This document shows positions 35,638 to 48,318 of a DNA stretch of 64,000 nt, piece after piece. Numbering within the stretch: position 1 is the stretch's first letter; every line of letters begins with the position of its first letter. A model generated the notes under the pieces. That model was not told where the DNA came from. It worked only from the letters and a program-made list of their open reading frames with translations, and did not search any database. Location of the stretch: the NCBI GenBank assembly GCA_021234535.1, contig CM037839.1, forward strand, positions 10,603,419 through 10,667,418. The letters run 5' to 3'. Source of the DNA: Stichopus chloronotus (taxonomy: Eukaryota > Echinodermata > Holothuroidea > Aspidochirotida > Stichopodidae). Made by a program: the position numbers and the translations under genes.

Positions 35638-36283
35638 CTGGTTGCACAGCTGTTTGTGTACCTTTTGGCATGGAAAGATAAAAATATAATGTTCTCTGAC
35701 TCCAAATGGCAAGTACTGCGATATTTCTCTTGATCTTTCGTATTAGCATTACATCGCTGGTAGCACATAACAACTGAGCAACGGTTGCCAGCAACAACGG
35801 TTACCAACTGTATATCACAATTCTGCACGTGTCACAAGAAAAGGCCACAGACAAAAATCCACTCTAAAGAAGAAATTAATCTTTTCAATAGCAAAAGCAT
35901 ATATGCATGACCACCTCGATCTGCTCAATCCACGATGCAGTTGTATGAGGCAATATAAAGTAATACAAGTAATGGTCCCGTGTGTAACGTACATTAACAA
36001 TTTTTAACAATGAACCTAAGCAACAAAAGTTCTATAATCCTCCTGTATGGCAACATCTGTCCCATCCATGATACAGTTATATGATCAATTGTAATGTATT
36101 CAAATTGTTCGGCAGGAGCAATGTGCAAGGTCAAGTTCAATTTACCAAACAGAAAACAAAAAGTGCAGGGACATTCTGTCTTTATCTTTGCATTAAATAC
36201 TACCTGGTGGTCGTTTGGTGATGAGATATTATGTGAGGGTGTATTGTGATGGCCAATTCTATTTTCTCCCCCGTGATACTCAC

Positions 36284-36652
36284 CCGGTTGAAGGCTACCC
36301 AAGTTACAGTACACGCTGCTGAAATAAGTGGCAGGAAAACGTTCACAGGCCATACTCTCCGGCCACTGGAAGCCATTCTGTTCCATTAGGTCTTCACAAT
36401 CTCCTCGAGCAGCTTCACATAGTTCCCTGCATGGCACACGCCCAACGAGGTCACCAACGTCACAAGGAGGAACGTAAAGGATGCACAGAAATTCTTGTAA
36501 ATATCGAGAGCAACCAGTCTCAACGAGAGGCCAAAACTGATGAACTTCTAGCCCCGCTTCTCCTTGATTTATGTGACCCAATGTATTAGGCATCGATGTC
36601 AAAGAATAGGACAGACCCTTGCACATGGGAATGGTGATTTCCTCACAAGATT
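36284..36652 (-). CDS. Gene B exon 21: Frizzled CRD, type I
   Basis: 123 codons with the ten Frizzled cysteines. Landmarks: [52 protein letters not shown] and GFQWPESMAC, all typical of canonical Frizzled/sFRP CRDs. Family CRDs bind Wnt lipid and other acyl or sterol ligands. There is no seven-pass region near by, so this is a CRD module in an extracellular protein. The VPPCDVGDLVGRVPC loop is three residues longer than in exon 18. Acceptor CGACAG, donor GTGAGT. Confidence 0.93.
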
Positions 36653-36923
36653 CTGTCGCAGAATGGATATGTACAAATTCATTATAAATTTAATCTAGTA
36701 ACTAAATGTTACCTAATTGGTAATTGACATTCAGGTTGAGAACGACAGCTCATTAAACCAGAGGGAAACAGGAGTCTCTGTCCGTAAACTTTGATACATA
36801 ATTTTCACCTAATTTAACGACTTCGACAAAGAGCTTTCATAACTGTTGATATCTTAAATTAAAATATCAAAGTGAATTATGAACAAAAGACAGTGCTACA
36901 GCTGCACATAAACAATACCATAC

Positions 36924-37280
36924 CTTGACCCGTTTCTGTGTTCCTTTCCATGAAGAAGCAATTATCAGACGATTTGGAAGGATAAAGATTACACTGTGAC
37001 GCTAAGTCAGGACTAAACTGCTGAATTATAGCACATCCCTCAAAAGCTGCTTCACACATTTCACGGCAAGGGAATACAGGCAGTCCTAGGTCATCACAGG
37101 GGGGTGCATATATACTGCAGAAAAGGTCAATCATGGTCTCAGAGCAACCAGTCTGGATCAATGGAAGGACGGTTTCCATCTCTTCTTCGATCTGATCTTG
37201 TGTTTTGTTGGTTGCAGTAACATTGTAAGGCATGTGAGAGCAAGATGATGCAGTCAGAACTCTGCAATTCTTGGAGGGTC
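36924..37280 (-). CDS. Gene B exon 20: Frizzled CRD, type II
   Basis: 119 codons, GPSKNCRVLTASSCSHMPYN to NTETGQ. Ten cysteines, but the canonical NxxGH and LEVHQF segments are absent: the helix instead reads QDQIEEEMETVLPLIQTGC. Conserved end: LFCSIYAPPC, FPCREMCEAAFEGC, then LASQCNLYP and NCFFME. It pairs with the type I CRD 3' of it (36284), as exon 17 pairs with exon 18. There are N-glycosylation sequons at NVTATNKT. Confidence 0.92.
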
Positions 37281-40205
37281 CTGTCCACCGAAGGAAAGAA
37301 GAGAAAAGCCATATACTACTCGTGATTGTAAAAGCAGAACACAGATCAAACCACATCACGTCAAACTCTACTAATACCTATTTTCGAAGCAATTGACAAA
37401 TTAAGACAATTAATAATTCTTTTATAAGGGAATTTCACTCGTTTGTTTTTTAGAAAAAATGAGACATTTTCAGACTTTTCATAGGCATTTGACACTCACT
37501 GTAAAGGATAACATCGTAGGTATTAAACTTTATCATTATGATATTTATGAGAAGGCATAAGGTTGGTTTACAGGTTACCTCTCTAATCATTGCCAATTGG
37601 TCACTGTTCATAATTGTAATTCTTCTTATATGTGGCGTACATGGTCTATTTTAAGACCTTTATTGCTTTATTTACATCAACTTCCTCCCCTTTTTTTCCA
37701 ATATAACTTAAGTTCCAATCTGTTTATCTGCTAATAACTCGAGCATGTATTTTTTAAGTAATAACATAGCTTCTACCATGTAGATCCCTTAATAAAGAAC
37801 TTTCTGTGTCTCTTAATAACAACGGACAAACTTTATTTTTCCACCCTCCACAAGTTATACTAAATTAATATATTACTGTGTTGAGTGGTTCTTCGATCTC
37901 GAAAACCGATTTTACCATAAGTTTGATAAGTAACAACATCTCCAAGATTTTAGGTATACTGTATCAGGTTGATCATAAGGCACTTGTTTCTTTGTTGTAC
38001 ATATTCCCCTCGAAAAGTAATATTCTCCAAAAGAAAGTAATTCGTACTTCTGATTATTCTGCTTCGGCCGAACACATTTCTAAACGATTTTATCTCCTCC
38101 AGACATATGATATTTACCTGCGCCCACGTATACATATGATATTTACTTGTGCCACCCTCAAGCATTTTCAAGTATTTCCACCTACTGCCGCCACGTGTCT
38201 TTGACACTGACTGTAACCTAACAGCAGTGCATGACCATTTTGCCATGATATCTAGCTATCTTCAGCTTAACAATTTTCGTTAAACATTAGTAAAGGGTCA
38301 ACTCGAAGTTTTGGAACTCGTATTTGGAATAATATTGACCAAAAATTAAAATTTATCACACTCTCAGCAGTTTCAAGATCTACTCAAAAAACTATTGCTA
38401 GGTTGCTAGTAAGTCGGTATATGTTATTTTTGATTTTCGATGATCATAACTTCATTGTAATGTTACGTTTCTAAATAAGTTGCCCCCCCCCTCCCTTTTC
38501 CTCTCTTTCTCTCACTTTCGTATTCATTTCCTTTTCCCTCTCTTTTATACTTTTGTAAGATGAGAAGTTTGCTCGGAATTAGCTGTTTTGCTTTTCAAAT
38601 TTCTCATGCTCCCACTATATTGTATGCAGTATTGTGATTCCATTTGTACCTCTCACGCTTTGAGCGGTTATTAGTATTAATTTATATAGGCAAACATTTG
38701 TATACCTGTGAACATGACAGTAGAACAAACGTAAAATAAAAAAATCTTCCCTGTTGCCAGGCAGTTGGAACAGGCGTCATCGTGGTGTCCATATCGCCAT
38801 TGATGATCCTTTTACAACCTTAGTATCGTGGCGACTTCTACCACAGAGTGCTATGAAAGTCTACAAAGATCTTGCAGTGCTTTCTTATGAATAATCAAGT
38901 CAATGAAAAGCTACATCAAACGAAACTCGATGAGAGGAGTCCACCAGAGAAAACCTTTCGTTATCGAAATGTACTTACTTTAACGTAAAAGATCTATACA
39001 ATCCAGCGTAGAGCAAGGTCCCTGTGGTACTTGCACACTTCACTTAGTCATTAATATTTAATTTGTGAAGCTTAAATGTAATATTACTTCCTTAAATTTT
39101 AATTAAGAGACTTGGGGTAGAACTAAATCAGCATATTGTTGTAAACATACGCACCTGACATGTGAGCATGTGTTTCATTATTGTTGTTACCAGTAAATAA
39201 TTATAGGAATTGTAATGACACTTCTGTTAGTGTCATGATTTTGGTGTATAGACCATTTCGAGCAATAAATGACACACTCTGTCTTAATTCAAGTCCATTA
39301 AATGACGAAAAAATATCAACCTCTGTTACATGACAATGTAATTATTTTCACTCTTATATATTTTTTCACTGTTACATGTGGCACATTTATCTAACTTTGG
39401 GTGGCTACATTTGCTGGCAACATTGCTTACATTTGCAGCCATCAATTTCCATTACTACTTCTTTACGGCTTACGTCTCCTATTAAGTAACTCTAAAGTAG
39501 ACATGGAGATTTTTACTACGTAAGTTGTTGGTTTTTCTACCTCATCCATGAGTTTACTACATGTTCTGGAGGGCGCTCTTCATCAGCATTCCTACAATTA
39601 CGTTTGTAACAGACGGTAATAGAAACGTAAATTATTAGTTTCTGCAAAGAACTACAGCTTTTACCGTCGTGGTCAGATTTATCGTTGCTTGTTACACTGT
39701 AACTTTACTGCTATTTGCTGAATAAATTATTGAGTGGAAATTTAAAGTGCAACATTGATTTCTATACAACTTTCTTCTGTGTAATGTTTACCATCAATTT
39801 GTTTTTCTTTAGAAGAAATAACAAAATAGTGGATCAATCACTGCAAAATCTCTGGACAATCTACGTAACTCTACTTACTCAGAAGACAAAAGACATAACT
39901 GATACTAAAATATGTTTCATATTATGTTGCAGCTCTTTGTTACTTTCATTGGCATTTTACCATTAAAGTGGATATCGTTTGTTTCCTAGAATCAACTTTC
40001 TTCCATTAAACTCTGGAAAACGGCATGAGTACCTGAACCAATGTTATGTACAGTATACGTATCAGCACGAATTTAATTTAATTTCCAGCAATTGTATATG
40101 ATTACTCAGGACTTTTTTATGGATTTACTACAAACATACACAAACCCCATCGTAGACCATCATCAAACTTCGTGACGTAAAATGTGCGGCATAGGTTACG
40201 TTTAC
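37281..40205. other. Intron of gene B, 2.9 kb
   Basis: No exon was recognised; a CT-rich run lies at 38483-38520. Confidence 0.5.
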
Positions 40206-40379
40206 CTGTTCCCCTGTAATCAATACACCTCTCACAGTCACAGTGATCCGGGGTTATTCCACACCAGTTGTAAGGGGAACAACATGGGTAGATACCGTCA
40301 GGGTCACATTCTGCTACCTCTCCGTTTGGTGCCAGCCAGTCACCTCCACAACGATAGTCTTCTCTGAACCTTAATAAAG
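40206..40379 (-). CDS. Gene B exon 19: hevein-like domain
   Basis: 58 codons, LLRFREDYRCGGDWLAPNG to CIDYRGT. The binding window CCSPYNWCGITPDHC is complete. Very close to exon 22 (35464) in sequence, splice sites and flanking bases. It divides the Fz block into CRD pairs, so exons 19-21 look like a duplicate of an Fz-Fz-hevein unit. Donor GTAAAC. Confidence 0.92.
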
Positions 40380-42976
40380 CTGGTTGCACAGTTGTTTGTG
40401 TATCTTTTAGAGTGAAAAGATAAAACTACGATGAATTGTAGTGAAAGGAATGCCACTTCCCTTCATATAAGACAAAAGTTTAAAGCAAAATAACAAAGTA
40501 TAAGGTATCTGGTGAAGCTACATCAACACACGATGAACCACACCCCCCGCCCCCGAAAATTATTTTGGAATGCTCTTGCATATCCTTGGTCAACTCTACA
40601 ATTGTAGACTTTCGAGACAGCTCAATTGGGATAAGTACGATCGATGCGTGCATGGCTGGCCATGGTCTGGACAGCGACCATTTACAGGGTGTAATAAAGG
40701 CTATGCACTACACGGAATTAAGTAAACGATAACCATCTTTGCATGCAAACCGTTGATTGCCCTACGCAAGACGATAAAATATATAACTGCCGAAATAAAA
40801 ACCGATCTTATGAAGCCATACCCTAAAAAGGGTTAACCGCTAAATCTTGTTCTCTTCTACATGCATGATTCTTTCAAACACAATGACCTCAATTGTAGAA
40901 CAAACCAGTCAGTGTGAATCAAACACTGAACGAAGAAACTGCCCCTTGAAATGAGAAGCGTGCACTGTGCATGACGTCATGGACAGTAAAAATATGAGAC
41001 ATATTAAACTTTGGTGACTGCTTTTCCAGCGTTATGTGCGTGGTGCATTAATACCGTTCCATGATAATTATGTGGACTTTCACTTCCAAAGGGAAGCTTT
41101 CCAGGTAAAAAGGAGGAATGAAGCGTTCAGGTTTCGTTTCTTGTGCTAACTTGAGTCAGTCGACGTCATTGTAAATAGTGTATATAGTCGTTTGCTTGAA
41201 GTTTTAGAATAGAATGTATGCTGCTACATCTTACTTTAGCAAAAAAGTCAACATTTCAATCAAGAACCCCTTGAGACGAATTACACAGAAGAATTTATAA
41301 ATAGCCTTATTACCGCTATCATGTCAGAAAGGCGAGTAGACCACCTCAACTCTAAACCAAAAAAGTCCAGTCCACACTTAGTTTTCAAGTTAACCTACTC
41401 CCATCATATCCGAATCAAAGCTCTGAAACAATGCCTGTTTACACACTGGCATCTTATCACAGAACACCCTATATTTTTTTTCCCGAATCCCCAATCATTG
41501 CCTACAAACGAGCTAACAATCTGAGTGACTCTTTTGCAAGACCACCTCTGAATTCGTAAATTTCTCTGAACAAACCAAGGATAAATCATGGACGGAGATT
41601 TTGATACAACTCATGTTTGAATAACACACCCGCATGTGACACGATATTTTTAATGACAAACACTGCTAATTTTTATCCATACCACTACTAATGACACACG
41701 TTAATCATCCTCCTGGGTCTACCATGGTCTACTTCAGCTATTGCTTACTGCCGAGTTAAATCAGACCAAAACCAGACCCCTGATTTCCCGTGCTTCCTAC
41801 CGTTTTAATGAACACCCAAGGGTCACTTGACAGGTTTTACAATCTTTACTTCTTACCCAGACATACCATCAGATCACATGGTCACATCACTGAGGTCTGA
41901 ATATAGTCTTACATTCCTTGTATGTCAAAATTTGTCAGTTTTGAGGGAACCTTTTAGAAGGTTCCCGAAAGAAACATTTTGAGAGACGTAGCCAATCTTA
42001 CCAGCTTTCTCTACGGCAGCAGGCAAAAATTTATTAAAATTTATTTATAAGCATCTAAGTCTGGATTGGTGTCTGCAATTTATGTTATTTGAGCAAAGTT
42101 GTGTTATTTCTCTATTCTCGAGTTAAGCAGTTGAATAGACCTCACCGACTACATAAGGGGACCGTTGCAAGCTCTTGACGATTATTGACTTTGCTGTTAG
42201 TTTTATATTTAATTAAACTTGATTTTAAGAATCCCCCATAAAAAATTCCCACTTAAAATCGACCAGTCATTTTTAGTGTTACATACATAGTCTACGGGGA
42301 TTGCAGATTTACTATTTGAAGTAACACTAGAAAACTGGTTTTGCACGTTTCCGAAGGATTTAGACATTTTCCACGATTTACGCGGTCCGTTCCCTTCGTT
42401 CTAAAAAAATGTATCTGAAACTGTTGGGGTTTTTGTGCATATGTTTCCAGTTTGATGCCACCCTTCAAGTACAAGAACGGTTATAAGTGCAGTCCAAGGA
42501 TGACACCCACAGTTGAACTGTACTGCGCCTGCAATATCCTACTAGACACGCATGTGCACACAGAAGACATCACAAAATACATTTCCAACAAGTTGTTGGA
42601 GGTATTCTTAACACATTTCGTCAAGAACATTCTCCAGATGCATGCAGTTATTTTGGTAAGTAACTGCAAATAACTACAGACGCATTGCAGAGTTTAAATA
42701 ACTACTAAATTGGGTTCGGTTTTAAATTCTCTTCAATTTTCCTGTTTCCTGAAAGTCGAAAAGCTGTTTATAATCAAAACCTACAATCACACATTTGGTG
42801 TACATCTCGTGATATATGAATAAATCACTTACAAAAATCAGCAAAGTGAGCACACAGTGTCTTCATGGTTACGATATCTTTAAGTCTCTGCTGTTGCTTA
42901 TTGATACGACGTTATACGAGAATGTATATTCTAATAGCCAAGTTGAAGCTTTCTCCCTGATAAAAAGTTCTCTCAC
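40380..42976. other. Intron of gene B, 2.6 kb
   Basis: Apart from the interrupted LTR-like repeat, nothing was recognised. The two open frames near 42452-42673 (one per strand) show no family features. Confidence 0.5.
41030..42465. repeat. LTR-like repeat, degenerate and interrupted copy 3
   Basis: Segments 41030-41250 and 41940-42465 match the middle of copies 1 and 2 (for example CGTTCTAA...ATGT and GAACTGTT with mismatches). About 0.7 kb of unrelated DNA lies between them. Confidence 0.45.
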
Positions 42977-43345
42977 CTAGTTGAAGATTTCCTAAGTTAC
43001 AACGAACACTGCTGAAATAAATGGAAGGAAGGCTTTCACAGGCCATACTCTGTGGCCACTGGAATCCATATTCTCTCATAAGGTCTTCGCAACCTTCTCT
43101 TGCAGCTTCGCACAGTTCTCTGCAAGGCACACGACCAATAGTTTCATCACAAGGCGGAACATAGATCCTGCAAAGAAATTCTCGCAAATATGGAGAACAT
43201 CCAATCTCAACGAGAGGCCAGAATTGATGAACTTCTAAACCAGCGTCATCTTGATTTGCGTGACCGAGTGTATTAGGCATAGATGTCGAAGTATAGGGCA
43301 AATCTTTGCACAAAGGAACGGTGATCTCTTCACAAGATCCGGGCA
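42977..43345 (-). CDS. Gene B exon 18: Frizzled CRD, type I
   Basis: 123 codons, [17 protein letters not shown] to [10 protein letters not shown], ten cysteines. Same subtype and length as exon 21 (36284), with [14 protein letters not shown] and [13 protein letters not shown]. Acceptor ATCCAG, donor GTGAGA. It lies directly 3' of the type II CRD cluster. Confidence 0.93.
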
Positions 43346-43635
43346 CTGGATAGATAAAAGTAAATCCACAATGGGTTTAACCATTTACCTAAACGTTGAA
43401 ATTCAGATGAAGAATTATCACTATCACAGGGCAAATCTCGAATAAATAAAATCTTCTGAAGCTTGGGTAGTCAAAATAAGAGAGCTAATGAGAATATTTA
43501 GCATCATTTGGTGGAGAGGGAAAGTGTTATGTTTTACAATTTGTCACTTTATATTCGGATTTTCAATAAACAACTTAAAGCTATAAGGTTAAAGCTATGA
43601 CGAAAAATGTTACGCCTTGACTTGCAACACCATAC

Positions 43636-43992
43636 CTGCGACAGTTCCTGTGTCCCTCTCCAAGAAGAAGCAGTTTCCAGACGATTTGGGAGGATAAAGA
43701 TTGCATTGTGATGCTAATTCGGGAGAAAACTGCTGAATTATAGCACATCCCTCAAAAGCTGCTTCACACATTTCACGGCACGGGAATAATGGCAATCCTG
43801 CGTCATCACAAGGGGGTGCATATAAACTGCAGAAAAGGTCAGTCATTGTCTCAGAACAACCAGCCTGGACCAATGGAAGGTAATTTGCCATCTCTTCTTC
43901 GATTTGATCTTGAGTTTTGTTGGTTGCAGTCACATTGTAAGGCATGTGAGAGCAGGATGGTGCTGTCAGAGCTTGGCAGTTACTGGAGGGCT
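43636..43992 (-). CDS. Gene B exon 17: Frizzled CRD, type II
   Basis: 119 codons, PSSNCQALTAPSCSHMPYN to DTGTVA, ten cysteines, intact frame. Diagnostic segment EEEMANYLPLVQAGC and QQFSPELASQC. Its 5' intron flank (from 43993) is copied almost exactly beside exon 16 (from 45032), and its 3' flank is unique: the left edge of the Fz tandem duplication lies inside this exon. Confidence 0.93.
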
Positions 43993-44828
43993 CTGTTCAC
44001 CAATTGGAGGGATAGAAATGGAAAGACTTGTGAAAAAAAGGTCACAGTCCAATATTACAATGTATTAATTACAGAAATAATTACCAAACGTAATTGCACA
44101 TTTCTGTAAATTACAAAATTGTGAATAAAACACGAGATGACCAACTGCAAAATGGTTTTCTATGAGTATATATATCAGCACTGTATCACACTTGTAAGGA
44201 TAGCAGGCCCTCATCCACAAAATCAGTAGTTCCACTCAGCCTATGAGAGTAGGCCTACATTAGCATCATATATCATGAGTTTTAATTTTTCGGTCATGAT
44301 TTTCAGGTTAAATGTTCCACTTGTGGTAAAATCGAACCCCTACTGATGCCTACGTGCTTGGATGGGGGTGACTGTCCATTTCCAAACCAGAAATCAAGGG
44401 ACAACGTATTCCATTAACAGACAAGTAAGCATTATACAATACTCTTCACATTCGATTCACAACTCTTCGTGCTCATATTAGTTTCTCAGCTAGGAGGCAA
44501 GGCTTACCAGGAGTGAAGATTCCCTACTAGAAATGTAGACAGTGATTTGCAGTATTTTACAAAATATTTCCATATCAATGAATATCAACTATGCGTCTAG
44601 TGGTGTATGCACAGTATCACGATCACTGTCAAAGATACGTATCAAAGGGTACAATTTCACGGGTTGACCATACCTGGGACCGTTCCTGTGTCCCTCTCCA
44701 AGAAGAAGCAGTTTCCAGACGATTTGGGAGGATAAAGATTGCATTGTGATGCTAAGTCAGGATAAAACCGCTGAATTATTGCGCATCCTTCAAAAGCTGC
44801 TTCACACATTTCACGGCACGGGAATAAT
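43790..44828. repeat. 1.04 kb Fz exon-intron tandem duplication, unit 1
   Basis: The intron 43993-44673 is repeated almost base for base at 45032-45712, an exact shift of 1039 bases, with very few differences seen. The unit runs from inside exon 17 to inside exon 16. Confidence 0.88.
44230..44350. repeat. Dispersed 120 bp repeat, copy 1
   Basis: Segment from TTCCACTCAGCCTATGA to GGTAAAATCGAACCC. Repeated at 45269-45389 by the tandem duplication and separately at 49315-49424. Confidence 0.6.
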
Positions 44829-45031
44829 GGCAATCCTGCGTCATTACAAGGGGGTGCATATAAACTGCAGAAAAGGTCAGTCACTTGTCTCAGAGCAACC
44901 AGCCTGGACCAATGGAAGGTAATTTGCCATCTCTTCTTCGATTTGATCTTGAGTTTTGTTGGTTGCAGTCACATTGTATGGCATGTGAGAGCAGGATGGT
45001 GCTGTCAGAGCTTGGCAGTTACTGGAGGGCT
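44674..45031 (-). pseudogene. Gene B exon 16: Frizzled CRD type II, chimeric and frameshifted
   Basis: The exon spans 358 bases against 357 in its two neighbours. One extra base near 44884 (TCACTTG where neighbours have TCATTG) breaks the frame between LVQAGC and MTDLFC. Splice sites are intact (acceptor GAACAG, donor GTATGG). The 3' half (RRFYP-type, codons for QRFYPDLASQC and GTVPG) matches exon 15, whereas the 5' half (MANYLPLVQAGC codons and the following intron) matches exon 17. If included, the exon would shift the frame of everything downstream; skipping it would keep the frame. A sequencing error is possible. Confidence 0.85.
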
Positions 45032-45867
45032 CTGTTCACCAATTGGAGGGATAGAAATGGAAAGACTTGTAAAAAAAAGGTCACAGTCCAATATTACAAT
45101 GTATTAATTACAGAAATAATTACCAAACGTAATTGCACATTTCTGTAAATTATAAAATTGTGAATAAAACACGAGATGACCAACTGCAAAATGGTTTTCT
45201 ATGAGTATATATATCAGCACTGTATCACACCTGTAAGGATAGCAGGCCCTCATCCACAAAATCAGTAGTTCCACTCAGCCTATGAGAGTAGGCCTACATT
45301 AGCACCATATATCATGAGTTTTAATTTTTCGGTCATGATTTTCAGGTTAAATGTTCCACTTGTGGTAAAATCGAACCCCTACTGATGCCTACGTGCTTGG
45401 ATGGGGGTGACTGTCCATTTCCAAACCAGAAATCAAGGGACAACGTATTCCATTAACAGACAAGTAAGCATTATACAATACTCTTCACATTTGATTCACA
45501 ACTCTTCGTGCTCATATTAGTTTCTCAGCTAGGAGGCAAGGCTTACCAGGAGTGAAGATTCCCTACTAGAAATGTAGACAGTGATTTGCAGTATTTTACA
45601 AAATATTTCCATATCAATGAATATCAACTATGCGTCTAGTGGTGTATGCACAGTATCACGATCACTGTCAAAGATACGTATCAAAGGGTACAATTTCACG
45701 GGTTGACCATACCTGGGACCGTTCCTGTGTCCCTCTCCAAGAAAAAGCAGTTTCCAGACGATTTGGGAGGATAAAGATTGCATTGTGATGCTAAGTCAGG
45801 ATAAAACCGCTGAATTATTGCGCATCCTTCAAAAGCTGCTTCACACATTTCACGGCACGGGAATAAT
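44829..45867. repeat. 1.04 kb Fz exon-intron tandem duplication, unit 2
   Basis: Second copy, from inside exon 16 to inside exon 15. The near identity of the introns marks a recent event. Confidence 0.88.
45269..45389. repeat. Dispersed 120 bp repeat, copy 2
   Basis: Copy carried in the intron between exons 15 and 16 by the Fz tandem duplication. Confidence 0.6.
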
Positions 45868-46069
45868 GGCAATCCTGTGTCATCACAAGGGGGTGCATAT
45901 AAACTGCAGAAAAGGTCAGTCATTGTCTCAGAACAACCAGCCTGGATCAATGGAAGGACGGCTTCCATATCTTCTTCGATTTGATCTTGAGTTTTGTTGG
46001 TTGCAGTCACATTGTATGGCATGTGAGAGCAGGATGGTGCTGTCAGAGCTTGGCAGTTACTGGAGGGCT
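45713..46069 (-). CDS. Gene B exon 15: Frizzled CRD, type II
   Basis: 119 codons, PSSNCQALTAPSCSHMPYN to DTGTVP, ten cysteines. It differs from exon 17 at EEDMEAVLPLIQAGC and QRFYPDLASQC. Its 5' flank (from 46070, GCATGG) is unique, while its 3' flank (45640-45712) is repeated beside exon 16, marking the right edge of the duplication inside this exon. Confidence 0.93.
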
Positions 46070-47244
46070 CTGTGCATGGATGGAACAACGAGGAGAGCAG
46101 ATCCTTCACATACTTTTTAAAACACATTACAGATTAAAACACATCAAAGCCAGAAATAGCAACTTTTAAAGCAATGCACAAAAATACTTATACTAAAAAA
46201 AAAAATAAAAATTATAAGGGACCACAAATGACCACATAGAAAATGATTTCCTTCCAGCATTTAAACACTGTCCCTTGGACCCAAGGGAAAGCTGATGGAC
46301 TGTTTGCAAATCGGTAAGCAAACAGACAACAAACTCGTAATGTAGCCATGTGCAATGTGCAACATTCGTCATATTTAATTCAAAAATTTTTACAAAGTCA
46401 TGTCATAGAAGCAAGATTCATTCAGAGTAAAGATTCATCGGAATCCCTGCAATGATCACCGCAAGAATTAATATGTAGGTAATGGCTTTATCACATGTAT
46501 TTCACAAATCTGTAAATTTCACTAAATAATGTACCACTCATCTAGTGTTCTATGCATGCAGTTTATAACATGCATGGTCACTTGACCTACAACAGCATAT
46601 CTTGGCATTTTTTCCATGAAGCAACAACAAACAGCAAAAATTGTATTGTGATGATGAGTCAGAGTTTTACATGAAATTTCCTTGTGTAGAAAAATTTCAT
46701 AATACGTGGGCCATTACGCATTAAACTTAATAAACGTTACACAAACTTTGCATAATGCATCCTTTAAAAAAATTCAGTGTAATTGGGATACAGCGGCGAC
46801 CAATGAGAGTAATGAATTGCTTAATTCCCTTCTTATCATAATATATAATCTTTCCACTCTTTAAGCAAGACTATTTTTAATAAAAGAAAACGACTGTAGT
46901 AATTCTGTAATTTTACGTGACTACACTGTTTATGTCATCTAATTTCTTTTGCGTTAAACTAAAAGTGGAGTTTAATTTTAGAAGACTCTCCATTTAAAAA
47001 AAAGGTTACATCTTTTATCCCAGTCTTGTATTCTGGTATATAAAAGGCTTTTGCAGGCGAGTAAGCCTTAGGCATTAGACAAAGCGTAGGTGGAAAATTA
47101 ACGATCGGTGTACAAGATAAAGATATAAACTTTTGCAACATCTTGATGATAACATCTTCCACACGATCAGCTGTAGAAACGCCGCCATAACCCGTAACGT
47201 TCGGAAGAGAACGTAATGTAGTGAATACAAAGCTTATTCCTCAC
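46070..47244. other. Intron of gene B
   Basis: No feature was recognised. Confidence 0.5.
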
Positions 47245-47571
47245 CGACTACTATGCATTCAACACCTGCGTCTTCATGGTGACCACAGTTTTCGAATCCT
47301 ACATTATTTTTATTGCAGTATTCCAAGGACTTCTCCGTTCCGATACATTCCACGTTATCCAACCAAATCTTCATCAAGTCCGACCCTTCACCAAAATATG
47401 CATTATTCCTATGAGTAATGGCACCACGATATCCAAGCATTTTGCAGGTAACGTTGGCATCCTGAATATCCCAAAGGTCATCACACACAGTGCCCCATTC
47501 TCCATTCACTAATACTTCCACTCGACCTACGTTTGGCGTATCCCCGTTCACCAGACGAATCCCTTCAATAG
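47245..47571 (-). CDS. Gene B exon 14: SRCR domain
   Basis: 109 codons, IEGIRLVNGDTPNVGRVEV to GVECIVV, six cysteines. Shares VEVLVNGEWGTVCDDLWDI with the gene A exon at 8491, pairing the two genes upstream of the Fz block. The CNKNNVGFENC segment is unlike the usual CPKN(E/N)IGVHNC. Acceptor TTGCAG, donor GTGAGG. Confidence 0.92.
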
Positions 47572-48141
47572 CTGCAAAAGTGATACGGATAAACAACAAA
47601 AAACTTACATTAAGGAAATGTGTTTTTATCTCATGATCTGTCTTGAATAAGCAACATACAGTTTAGTCAAATTGATCTCATTAACAAAAAAAAGCACACA
47701 ATCTAACTGGCTTTTACAGTGCGACAGATAAGAGTGAAAATGTCTGTACATACTATTAACTTGATTACTGAAAATGATCAATGATGATATAGGTCTGAGT
47801 TTGCATGAATTTTCTGTTGACACTCAATGGATTGTCACACTTAAAGCTTCTTTATATTAACTTGCTACAGGCCTCCAGTAATGTCTCTGTGTAATCCATT
47901 GGCCAGTGGGTAGTACTAAGCATGACGCTAATAGGTGTATTATTTTTTTAATGTACATTGAATATGTGGTATATATGCATTGGCTTACATGTCCTATAAT
48001 GTTTGCGTCAATAAAATGTTTTGTGTATATATTTTGAAATGCAAAAGACGATGTGACATCGACTCACACTTTAAGCTTGACAAACTAGTCTTATGTACTT
48101 CAGAAAAAATAACTGACAATACAGCAGTAAAGTCTACTTAC
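47572..48141. other. Intron of gene B
   Basis: No feature was recognised. Confidence 0.5.
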
Positions 48142-48318
48142 CTTTTCTATAATCAATACATTCCTGGCAGTCACAATGATCTGCTGTGATTCCACACCAC
48201 TTTGCTGTCGAACAACATGGATATACACCCTCTGGATCACACTGAGCCACCTCTCCGTTTGGTGCGATCCAGTCACCGCCACAACGGTAGTCATCTCTGA
48301 ACTTTGACATAGGAATCT
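48142..48318 (-). CDS. Gene B exon 13: hevein-like domain
   Basis: 59 codons, IPMSKFRDDYRCGGDWIAPNG to CIDYRK. The only hevein-like exon that sits between two adjacent SRCR exons upstream of the Fz block. Binding window CCSTAKWCGITADHC keeps Ser, Trp and His but has Ala at the first aromatic position. Donor GTAAGT is optimal. A longer frame on the same strand overlaps it and is not coding. Confidence 0.89.

Noticed and set aside
45785..46120. 111-residue plus-strand frame, with a similar one at 43789
   Set aside because: Antisense shadows of the Fz type II exons, repeated only because the exons are repeated.
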